This document shows, in pieces, positions 1 to 5,410 of a stretch of 6,551 bases of DNA. Where the stretch lies: the NCBI GenBank assembly GCA_023554435.1, contig JAMJQV010000206.1:1-6551 (forward strand), read 5' to 3'. Each line of letters opens with the position of its first letter. Positions within the stretch are counted from its first letter, which is position 1. Origin of the DNA: Gemmatimonadota bacterium. GTDB lineage: Bacteria > Gemmatimonadota > Gemmatimonadetes > Palauibacterales > Palauibacteraceae. A program made the translations under genes and the position numbers. The notes under the pieces were generated by a model, which saw only the letters and a program-made list of their open reading frames with translations, did not search any database and was not told where the DNA came from.

Positions 1-547
1 TCACCGAGTCCAGATTCCCGGTGGGCTCGTCCGCGAGGATGATCGAGGGCTCGTTGACCAGGGCCCGCGCTATGGCCACACGCTGCCTCTGTCCGCCGGA
101 CAGCTCGTTGGGCTTGTGATCCATCCGGTCAGCCAGGTCCACCTGGGTGAGAGCGTGCTTGGCACGCTGGATCCTCTGCCTAGCGGAGACTCCGGCATAG
201 ATCAGGGGAAGCTCCACGTTGTGCAGCGCGCTCGCCCGCGGCAGGAGATTGAACGTCTGAAAAACGAAGCCGATCTCCCGGTTTCGGATTCGGGCCAGCT
301 CGTCGTCATCCAGGTCCTGGACGGGCTGGCCGTTGAGGACGTACTCGCCGGATGTCGGTGTATCCAGGCAGCCGATCAGGTTCATCAACGTCGACTTGCC
401 AGAGCCCGACGGACCCATGATCGCGATGTACTCGTTCCGGCGGATACTCACGTCGACACCGCGGAGTGCGCGGACCGTCTCGGTGCCCATCACGTAGTGC
501 TTCTTGAGATCGTGCGTTTGGATCACAATGTCGTTTGCCACGCTCAT
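1..547 (-). CDS. ABC transporter ATP-binding protein, MacB/LolD type (C-terminus beyond window)
   Basis: This is the cytoplasmic ATPase subunit that powers a MacB/LolCDE/FtsX-type transporter. 182 codons are visible and the protein continues past the left edge, so the H-loop and C-terminus are not seen. Visible motifs are Walker A GPSGSGKST (residues 45-53), a Q-loop Gln at 97 in FVFQTFNLLPR, the signature LSGGQRQR (149-156), Walker B IILADEP (169-175) and the D-loop NLD (178-180). The FQTFNLLPR and NELSGGQRQRVAIARAL wording is typical of the LolD/MacB clade, not of nutrient importers. The ATG follows directly on the TAG stop of the adaptor gene, with a GAGGGA Shine-Dalgarno inside the adaptor's last codons, so the two are co-transcribed and probably translationally coupled. 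A membrane FtsX/MacB permease is expected next, outside the window. The family call is firm; the substrate is unknown (macrolide-like compounds, peptides or lipoproteins are the usual options). Confidence 0.96.
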   Translation of the reverse strand, partial: MSVANDIVIQTHDLKKHYVMGTETVRALRGVDVSIRRNEYIAIMGPSGSGKSTLMNLIGCLDTPTSGEYVLNGQPVQDLDDDELARIRNREIGFVFQTFNLLPRASALHNVELPLIYAGVSARQRIQRAKHALTQVDLADRMDHKPNELSGGQRQRVAIARALVNEPSIILADEPTGNLDSV

Positions 548-1873
548 CTATCCCTCGCTGTCCTCGGCCGACGGGCCTGTCTGGTCGCCCTGTCCCTCGA
601 CACGCACCAGCGCGCCGTCTTCGAGCTCTCTGATTGCCTGGTACGTGCCTGACACCACGGTCTCGCCCTCTTCGAGTCCAGCCACGACCTCGAAATAGTT
701 GTCGCCCGCGATACCGATCTCGACGGGCTTGAAACGAACCCGGTCTCCGTCGAGGACGTACACGCCCTCGATCGGCTCGGAGGCCGCCTCACGAGCCGGC
801 GTTTCAATCACCTCCTCGGCGGAGACGTCGTCTTCTTCCTGTTGGACTTCTTCACCCTCCACTGGAATCCGTTCGTATTCCGACGGGTCCATGAGCGTGA
901 GGGCGATGATCGGAATTGCCAGTACGTCGGGCCTGACCGCGGTGATCACGTCAGCGGTCGCGGACAGGTCGGTCCGGAGATCTACCCCGGGGTTCTCGAG
1001 GGTGATTCGCACCTCGAAGTCGATGGCTTGCTCGGAGCTGCTCTGCAACTGGCTTCGCGGCCGGATCGAGCTGTTACCGATCTTGGTGACCCGTCCGTGG
1101 AATTCCTGGCCCCGGAACGCGTCGATCGTCACGACCGTCGAGTCGCCGATCTCGATCTCGGGAACGTCGGTCTCGTCCACCTCGATGACGGCCTCCATGA
1201 CCGAGAGATCTGCGATCGTCAGGAGCAAGCTTCCCGGGTTGTTCATCGTGCCGACGACCGCGGTCTCTCCGCGCTCCACGTTGAGCCGGGTGACGCGGCC
1301 GCTCATCGGGGCCTCGATGACGGTCTTGGCCAGGTTGTCGCGTGCTTCCCGGACGCTGGCCCGGGCCATGTTCACGCCGTGACGGGCCGACTCCGACAAC
1401 GCCTGCTGAACTTCAGCGTTGGTTCTCGCCTGCTCGTACTCGGTTTCCGTGATCATGCCCTCGGCCGCTTCCTTCAACTGGCGGATCCGCTCCCAGTCAC
1501 GCTGCGCCTGCTGGTAGTTTCCGCGGGCCTGTGCTTCGCGGGCCTGCGCATCGGAGAGGGCTGCCTCTGCACGGTCCACCGCTGCCTCGAAGCGGGCCGG
1601 ATCGATGACGAGAATGAGCTGGCCTTCTTCGACGTCGTCGCCCTCCTCGACCGTGAGCTGGACGATCCGTCCGGACACGTCTGCACTGATGTCGATCGAG
1701 GTCTTGGGTTCGACGTGGCCGGTAGCGGTGACGCGGGCGACGAGGTCCTGTCTCCCGACGTCTTCCACCCGCACCGAGACTCCTTCGCCATCTCCGCCCC
1801 CGATCACTCCCGCCACGACGACGAGGACCGCCACCACACCCACACCGATCGCAATCTTGTGCTTGCGAGACAT
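548..1873 (-). CDS. Periplasmic adaptor (membrane fusion) protein of MacA/HlyD type, 441 aa
   Basis: This protein links an inner-membrane ABC transporter to an outer-membrane channel. It has a short basic N-terminus and one membrane anchor at about residues 7-26, then the first half of the lipoyl/barrel-sandwich domain (about 45-92, with GHVEPKTSIDISADVSGRI). A helical hairpin rich in Ala, Glu, Gln and Arg follows (about 93-185), then the second lipoyl half (186-222, APMSGRVTRLNVERGE), a beta-barrel domain (about 225-320) and a C-terminal membrane-proximal domain (about 370-428, YVLDGDRVRFKPVEIG...GLEEGETVVSG). An acidic linker of about 40 residues (329-369) splits the C-terminal part. The ATG is preceded by AAGGA at 7 nt. 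Overall length and domain order are those of MacA-type adaptors. The ATPase gene follows without a gap. Unlike the creatininase-type operon upstream, it is preceded by a terminator, so it should have its own promoter. The family is certain; the cargo is not. Confidence 0.95.
   Translation of the reverse strand: MSRKHKIAIGVGVVAVLVVVAGVIGGGDGEGVSVRVEDVGRQDLVARVTATGHVEPKTSIDISADVSGRIVQLTVEEGDDVEEGQLILVIDPARFEAAVDRAEAALSDAQAREAQARGNYQQAQRDWERIRQLKEAAEGMITETEYEQARTNAEVQQALSESARHGVNMARASVREARDNLAKTVIEAPMSGRVTRLNVERGETAVVGTMNNPGSLLLTIADLSVMEAVIEVDETDVPEIEIGDSTVVTIDAFRGQEFHGRVTKIGNSSIRPRSQLQSSSEQAIDFEVRITLENPGVDLRTDLSATADVITAVRPDVLAIPIIALTLMDPSEYERIPVEGEEVQQEEDDVSAEEVIETPAREAASEPIEGVYVLDGDRVRFKPVEIGIAGDNYFEVVAGLEEGETVVSGTYQAIRELEDGALVRVEGQGDQTGPSAEDSEG
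551..556 (-). promoter_or_regulatory. Ribosome binding site of the ABC ATPase gene
   Basis: GAGGGA lies in the final codons of the upstream adaptor gene; its GAGG core is 5 nt from the ATG. Because the adaptor's stop codon sits between this site and the ATG, ribosomes finishing the adaptor end exactly where the next start begins. Confidence 0.7.
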
Positions 1874-1880
1874 ATCTCTA

Positions 1881-1885
1881 TCCTT
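1881..1885 (-). promoter_or_regulatory. Ribosome binding site of the adaptor gene
   Basis: AAGGA lies 7 nt upstream of the ATG at 1873, which supports this start. No earlier in-frame start with a comparable site was seen. Confidence 0.6.
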
Positions 1886-1930
1886 GACAACTGATTAGCG
1901 GGATCCAGCCGAATCCGCTGTACATACGTG

Positions 1931-1962
1931 GAAAACAGGCCGGGGGTTTCACCCTCCGGCCC
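1931..1962 (-). terminator. Rho-independent terminator after the creatininase/secreted-protein pair
   Basis: On the minus strand, GGCCGG-A-GGGT pairs with ACCC-CCGGCC. That gives ten GC-rich base pairs with a single bulged A and a GAA loop (1961 back to 1938). It is followed by TGTTTTC, a short U-rich tail. The position, 47 nt after the stop of the secreted-protein gene and about 60 nt before the adaptor start, fits termination of the upstream transcript. The U tract is short and interrupted, so efficiency could be partial. Confidence 0.7.
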
Positions 1963-2008
1963 GCACTTGGAACACTCGAAACACCCTGTTTGTTGCCCCG
2001 GACGCTCG

Positions 2009-2728
2009 CTAGGGCCGGGCGACCCGGGCCGCCTCCCAGCCGCGCTCGGGAATCGCCACCCGCATGATCCGCCCGTCCTCGGTCGCAGTCCACAGCAAGG
2101 TCACTTCTCCACCCACGCTCATTTCGTATCGGGTGGAGGACACGCGAGCGTCTTCAAGGGTGAGCGTATCCCTCGAAAACCCGCGCACCCGCAGCGGAAC
2201 CAGACGGCTCTCCGACGGCACGAGTGCCTCCAGCTCCAGCGATCGGGGGTCACCAGCCTCCCGGATTCGGCGCGCCAGGTCGTAGTAGTGGTGGGCGATC
2301 TCCCGCTCGAGCAACACGAGTCGCTCGCCAGCCAGGAATTCGGTGAAGCGTTCCCCTTCATCGGCCGCGGTCGATATACGCAGCCGACTGCCGGTGCGAT
2401 TCACGACCACGTGCAGGCCGGGTCCCTCTCTGGTCTGAAGCTCGTACCGCGTAGGTCTCCCGGAGCTGTCCAATCGCAACCCCACCTCGAGAGCCCGAAG
2501 CGTCTCGGGTCCTCCCTCGCGGGTCACGCGACCCACCGCGACTACGTCCTGGCCGCGCTGACGCACCGCGAAAGTCTCGGTTCCCGCAAAGCTGCCGCCC
2601 ACGGAATGCTCGAACGTGCCGCCATCGAGCTGCCCGTCCTGCTGGGCGGCTACGGATTCCGCCCCTGCCAGACCCAGTGCGGCCGCCAGCGCCGCCCCTG
2701 CCGTCCAGCGCCTGAGAGTCCTAGGCAT
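2009..2728 (-). CDS. Secreted beta-rich protein of unknown function, 239 aa
   Basis: I do not recognise a named function. The N-terminus is a clear Sec signal peptide: MPRTLRRW, a hydrophobic Ala/Leu/Gly core (about 9-23) and a probable cleavage after SVAA at 28 (next residues QQDGQ). There is no lipobox Cys. The mature part opens with a GSFAGTETFAVRQRG segment and alternates short strands with polar turns. A helical piece with HHYYDLARRI (146-155) lies in the middle, and it ends with strands including VTLLWTATEDGRIMRVAIPERGWEAAR. This layout resembles periplasmic beta-rich families such as DUF6134/DUF3108, but that is recalled similarity only. I chose the ATG at 2728 over an upstream in-frame ATG at 2845 because it creates the signal peptide and has GAGG 7 nt upstream. 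Its first 8 nt overlap the 3' end of the creatininase-family gene, implying translational coupling. Presence as a gene is well supported; the role is unknown. Confidence 0.85.
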   Translation of the reverse strand: MPRTLRRWTAGAALAAALGLAGAESVAAQQDGQLDGGTFEHSVGGSFAGTETFAVRQRGQDVVAVGRVTREGGPETLRALEVGLRLDSSGRPTRYELQTREGPGLHVVVNRTGSRLRISTAADEGERFTEFLAGERLVLLEREIAHHYYDLARRIREAGDPRSLELEALVPSESRLVPLRVRGFSRDTLTLEDARVSSTRYEMSVGGEVTLLWTATEDGRIMRVAIPERGWEAARVARP

Positions 2729-3440
2729 CCAGCCGCCTCGAGATATAGTCAACGAGATACTCGCAAATCCGTCTGCCGCTTTCCCTGGTGGCCAGGCTGG
2801 GTCTTCCCACGACGCCGGGTGATCCCATCGGCGGAACCGGCTCATCCCTGACGGCCCTCAGAATCCGCCCGCCGGGTTCCCCATCCTCCACCCGGTCCTC
2901 CCGCACCAACTCCGGCGCAAGGTGGAGCAGTATCGCCGTATCCATCTCGCCGGCGTGTTCTGCCGCCGACCCACCGATCAGGAAGGCGGCCAGATCGATC
3001 GCGTGGATATCCACCGCCCGTACGCGAACGAAGTCCGCCACCACCGCGGCCATGGCCTGGATGTGGGGCCCGTATCCGTGGGCCGTCATGAGGACGATCT
3101 CTTCCAGGCCCTGCCGCTCCCATGAGTCCACGAGTTCGTTCAGTACCCGGTGCAGCGTCTTTCGCTCCAGGGTCGCGGAACCGGCGTAAGAGCGCTCGAC
3201 GTCCGAACTCACGCCGTAGGCGAGCGTCGGGGCCACCAGGATACCCGTCTTCTCGGATACGGCTCGAGCCAGTCGCTCGACCACGATCGTGTCGGCCCCG
3301 AGCGGAAGATGCGGACCGTGTTGAAGGCATGTTCCGACGGGCAGCAGGAGCCGTGGGTCGCGACGGAACCAGGCCGCTGCTTCCGGCCAGGTGAGGCTAT
3401 CCAGGCGCGCTGGGGACGGTGCGTTTGAACTCGTCGACAT
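2721..3440 (-). CDS. Creatininase-family amidohydrolase, 239 aa, with an altered metal site
   Basis: The creatininase family comprises metal-dependent amide or ring hydrolases, including creatinine amidohydrolase, ArfB and MftE. Family landmarks in order are LLLPVGTCLQHGPHLPLGAD (31-50), with His41 and Asp50 at the usual metal-ligand positions; a TAHGYG segment with His121 standing for the usual NGHGGN; HAGEMDTA with Glu165; and GSPGVVGRPSLATRESG near the C-terminus. The length is normal for the family, and no signal peptide is seen, so it is cytoplasmic. The oddity is Leu39 (codon CTT) where most members have the metal-binding Glu of EQHGPH. The ATG at 3440 has no Shine-Dalgarno; TACATT ending 8 nt upstream raises the possibility of a leaderless transcript. 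Its stop overlaps the start of the secreted-protein gene by 8 nt. The family is firm; the substrate is unknown, and the enzyme could be divergent or inactive. Confidence 0.9.
   Translation of the reverse strand: MSTSSNAPSPARLDSLTWPEAAAWFRRDPRLLLPVGTCLQHGPHLPLGADTIVVERLARAVSEKTGILVAPTLAYGVSSDVERSYAGSATLERKTLHRVLNELVDSWERQGLEEIVLMTAHGYGPHIQAMAAVVADFVRVRAVDIHAIDLAAFLIGGSAAEHAGEMDTAILLHLAPELVREDRVEDGEPGGRILRAVRDEPVPPMGSPGVVGRPSLATRESGRRICEYLVDYISRRLDA
2736..2739 (-). promoter_or_regulatory. Ribosome binding site of the secreted-protein gene
   Basis: GAGG (in GAGGCGG) lies 7 nt before the ATG at 2728 and inside the last codons of the creatininase-family gene. It decides the start and supports coupling between the two genes. 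Confidence 0.6.
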
Positions 3441-3504
3441 AGAGGCTAATGTACTCGCTCGCGCTGGTGGGGAAACGGGTGTGGAGGCTCGAAGGGAGGT
3501 TCGC
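3441..3504. promoter_or_regulatory. Divergent promoter region between the creatininase-family and SDR genes
   Basis: These 64 bp must drive or separate two genes pointing away from each other. On the minus strand TACATT (3453-3448) ends 7 nt before the creatininase ATG. On the plus strand TTGAAC (3425-3430) and TAATGT (3447-3452), spaced by 16 nt, form a weak -35/-10 pair for the SDR. The two -10 candidates lie on top of each other, so the promoters may exclude one another. Both matches to consensus are modest. Confidence 0.35.
3493..3500 (+). promoter_or_regulatory. Strong ribosome binding site of the SDR gene
   Basis: AGGGAGGT precedes the ATG at 3505 by 4 nt. It settles the start at 3505 over the earlier in-frame ATG at 3391, which lies inside the oppositely oriented creatininase-family gene. 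Confidence 0.75.
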
Positions 3505-4296
3505 ATGCCGGAAGGGACATTCGAGAACCACTCGGTCCTCGTGACGGGCGGTTCCCGGGGCATCGGACGAGAGATCGCCTGGCAACTGGCCCGCCAGGGA
3601 GCGAGAGTGGCCCTCATGGCCCGAGGTCTCGAAGACCTGGAAGCCGCCGCTGACGGGTGCCGGGTCGAGGGCGCCCGGGTCCTGATCGTTCCTGGAGACG
3701 TGGGGAGCGAGTCCGACTGCGCGGCGGCCGTCGCGGACACTATCTCGGAGTTCGGGTCCCTCGACATGCTGGTCGCGAATGCCGGGATATCCATGCTCTC
3801 CGCGTTCGAGGACCTGGATGACCTGGAGCCGCTTGAACGGGTAATGAGGGTCAACTACCTGGGGTCCGTCTACTGCACGCGGCACGCCCTTCCACACCTG
3901 ATCGCCTCACGCGGCCGCATCGTGGCGGTCTCGAGCCTCACGGGACTGACCGGCGTACCCACGCGGACCGGGTACGCGGCGTCGAAGCACGCGCAGAGGG
4001 GGTTCTTCGATTCACTGCGAATCGAGCTCCAGCGACGCGGTGTCAGCGTAACCGTTGCGTACCCCGGCTTCGTGGACACGGGGATCCGGGAGCGGGCCGT
4101 GGGGAAGGGGACGGGCCGCGGCTCCGGCCGGGCCATGAGTGCTCCCGAATGCGCTGCCCGGATCCTGGTCGCCGCGGCTCACCGGCGACGTGAGATCGTG
4201 ATGACCCCCATGCGGCAGTTGGGGCTCTGGCTGAAGCTCATTGCCCCCGACCTCGTGGATCGGATCGCCGCGAGATCGGTGAAGTTCCGGCCGTAG
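3505..4296 (+). CDS. Short-chain dehydrogenase/reductase (classical SDR), 263 aa
   Basis: This is a Rossmann-fold NAD(P)H-dependent oxidoreductase. The cofactor motif TGGSRGIG spans residues 14-21. Arg40 at the end of the second strand suggests NADP(H) preference, Asp65 in PGDV should contact the adenine, and NAG is at 92-94. The catalytic set is complete: Asn117 (RVNYLG), Ser144 (AVSSLTG), Tyr157 and Lys161 (YAASK). PGFVDT at 187-192 follows as in classical SDRs. The C-terminal LGLWLKLIAPDLVDRIAARS is amphipathic and recalls the DHRS7B/11-beta-HSD-like branch, which often acts on lipid-like or hydrophobic carbonyl or alcohol substrates. Its last 59 bp overlap the 3' end of the convergent transporter gene. 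Activity as an SDR is well supported; the substrate cannot be read from sequence. Confidence 0.94.
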   Translation: MPEGTFENHSVLVTGGSRGIGREIAWQLARQGARVALMARGLEDLEAAADGCRVEGARVLIVPGDVGSESDCAAAVADTISEFGSLDMLVANAGISMLSAFEDLDDLEPLERVMRVNYLGSVYCTRHALPHLIASRGRIVAVSSLTGLTGVPTRTGYAASKHAQRGFFDSLRIELQRRGVSVTVAYPGFVDTGIRERAVGKGTGRGSGRAMSAPECAARILVAAAHRRREIVMTPMRQLGLWLKLIAPDLVDRIAARSVKFRP

Positions 4297-5245
4297 GGAC
4301 TGGCTTCGGCCCCGCTTCGATCAGATAGCCCATCGCCACTCCGGCCACCACGAGGGCGAGCCCGGCCCAACCGCTCGGGCTCAGCGCCTGCCGGAAGATC
4401 GCCAGCGCCAGGATCGTCGCGACCACGGGCTCTATCGTGGCAGCGACCGCGGCGGGCGCCGCTTCGATTCTCTTCAGAGCCCCGAAAAACAGGTAGTTGG
4501 CACCAAGAACCGCGCCCAGTGACAGGAGCACCACGTACACCCAGCCGCTGACGGTGTCGGGGGGCGCCGGTGCCTGGCCCGTCGCAGGGAGAAACAGGGC
4601 CAGAAGGATCGTGGCGCCCGCCAGTTCCAGGAACAGCACGCGTGACGAGCCGTAGCGCGGCACCGCCCAGCGGGCCAGAAGCGTCGTGCCCGCGTACGCC
4701 AGGGCGGCCAGCAGCCCGCCCGTCACACCGGCAGCCAGGCCGGCCTCGCGCGACTCGAACAGCGCTCCGACTCCTTCGCCACCGCGCACTGTGAAAAACA
4801 CGCCAATCAGCACGAGTACGGCCAGGCCGACGCGCGCCGTGGTGAGCCGCTCTCGCAACAGGGCGTGCCCCAGGACGGCCACGATCAGCGGCGCCGTGTA
4901 CAGCAGCGTGGCTGCTCCCGCCACGCCCGCTCCGGCGATGGCGTACTGGTAGGCGACCTCGAACAGCGCGACCAGGGCGCCCCCTCCAAGTCCGACCGCC
5001 AGCAGTCCCCGGCGGTCGACCCGCAGTAGGTCACGACGCAGGACCCCGACGACCAGCAGGCCCGCGGTCGCCACAGCCACACGCCAGAATCCGACACCGG
5101 TGAGGGCGGCCCCCTCCGCGTACAGCGCGGTGCTGAGCGGACCCGTGGTGCCCCACAGGACGCCGGCCCCGACGGCGGCGGCGTACCCGATCAGCCGCGT
5201 ACGGCTGCCAGGCGATGGCGATGTCTGGTTCGGTGCCTGTTCCAT
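4238..5245 (-). CDS. EamA/DMT-superfamily transporter, about 335 aa
   Basis: This is an inner-membrane drug/metabolite-type carrier with two EamA repeats and about ten hydrophobic segments, starting near residue 18 and ending near 308. The first repeat carries LLYTAPLIVAVLGHALLRERLT followed by VGLAVLVLIGVFF (114-151). The second carries EAAPAAVAATIEPVVATILA followed by ALSPSGWAGLALVVAGVAMGYL (261-308). In the second repeat the usually acidic position before 'LS' is Gln286 (FRQALSP), while the first repeat keeps its Glu132. I prefer the ATG at 5245; an in-frame ATG at 5290 would add 15 residues but lies at or upstream of the transcription start predicted from a TATACT box. The last 26 or so residues form a polar Pro/Arg/Gly tail, and residues 317-335 are encoded on the strand opposite the SDR 3' end. 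Family is firm. Members export or import amino acids, nucleosides or other metabolites, and none can be singled out here. Confidence 0.93.
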   Translation of the reverse strand: MEQAPNQTSPSPGSRTRLIGYAAAVGAGVLWGTTGPLSTALYAEGAALTGVGFWRVAVATAGLLVVGVLRRDLLRVDRRGLLAVGLGGGALVALFEVAYQYAIAGAGVAGAATLLYTAPLIVAVLGHALLRERLTTARVGLAVLVLIGVFFTVRGGEGVGALFESREAGLAAGVTGGLLAALAYAGTTLLARWAVPRYGSSRVLFLELAGATILLALFLPATGQAPAPPDTVSGWVYVVLLSLGAVLGANYLFFGALKRIEAAPAAVAATIEPVVATILALAIFRQALSPSGWAGLALVVAGVAMGYLIEAGPKPVPTAGTSPISRRSDPRGRGQ

Positions 5246-5293
5246 TTCCACACGCTGAGGTGGTGAGGGCAACTCGAGGTCGAGCCTCATCCG

Positions 5294-5299
5294 AGTATA
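5294..5299 (-). promoter_or_regulatory. Possible -10 box for the EamA transporter gene
   Basis: TATACT on the minus strand matches five of six bases of the bacterial -10 consensus, standing out in GC-rich surroundings. Transcription would begin near 5287, leaving a leader of about 40 nt to the ATG at 5245. No good -35 is visible 16-18 nt upstream, so this is tentative. Confidence 0.35.
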
Positions 5300-5400
5300 C
5301 GTCACCGCCCGATTCACACGACAGCCGATTGCCCGGCCGCAGCGTCGATGAGACGTTGTGGCGCAGTACCGCGCGGTGTGGGGCCGGCGGTCCGACTCGC

Positions 5401-5405
5401 GGAGG
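5401..5405 (+). promoter_or_regulatory. Ribosome binding site of the nitroreductase-family gene
   Basis: GGAGG lies 5 nt before the ATG at 5411, the best start in this region. An out-of-frame ATG at 5406 is only a chance match. Confidence 0.75.
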
Positions 5406-5410
5406 ATGAC

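Larger units (their letters stand above)
1874..2008. other. Intergenic region between secreted-protein gene and efflux pair
   Basis: These 135 bp hold the adaptor's ribosome binding site and a hairpin terminator for the upstream gene pair. Space for a promoter remains at about 1886-1930. On the minus strand I see only weak -10-like words (TATGTA near 1926-1921, TAATCA near 1897-1892) and no convincing -35 partner, so I do not call a promoter. Confidence 0.6.
5246..5410. other. Divergent intergenic region between the transporter and nitroreductase-family genes
   Basis: These 165 bp contain the TATACT box facing the transporter, a perfect 10-bp palindrome ACCGCGCGGT (5368-5377) 33 bp before the nitroreductase start, and that gene's ribosome binding site. 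I find no convincing -35/-10 pair on the plus strand. In-frame ATG 5348 lies in this region but has no ribosome binding site. Confidence 0.5.

Noticed and set aside
1884..1889. Exact TTGACA on the plus strand
   Set aside because: No -10 box occurs 16-18 nt downstream, and no plus-strand gene follows, so it is a chance match beside the adaptor start.
842..1894. A 350-codon open frame on the plus strand opposite the adaptor gene
   Set aside because: It lies wholly antisense to a clear adaptor gene, shows no recognisable family and has the His/Arg/Asp-rich composition typical of GC-rich antisense frames.
1928..2851. A 307-codon plus-strand open frame opposite the secreted-protein gene
   Set aside because: It has no recognisable motif or ribosome binding site. 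The opposite strand has a signal peptide, a ribosome binding site and a coupled start, so that strand is the coding one.
3442..3489. Direct repeat GAGGCT at 3442-3447 and 3484-3489, 42 bp apart
   Set aside because: The spacing equals four helical turns, but six bases are too few to claim a regulator site in a 64-bp region.
3441..3854. Upstream extension of the creatininase frame to an ATG at 3854
   Set aside because: The added 138 residues are Ser/Arg/Pro-rich, antisense to the SDR gene, and precede the normal start of the family domain.
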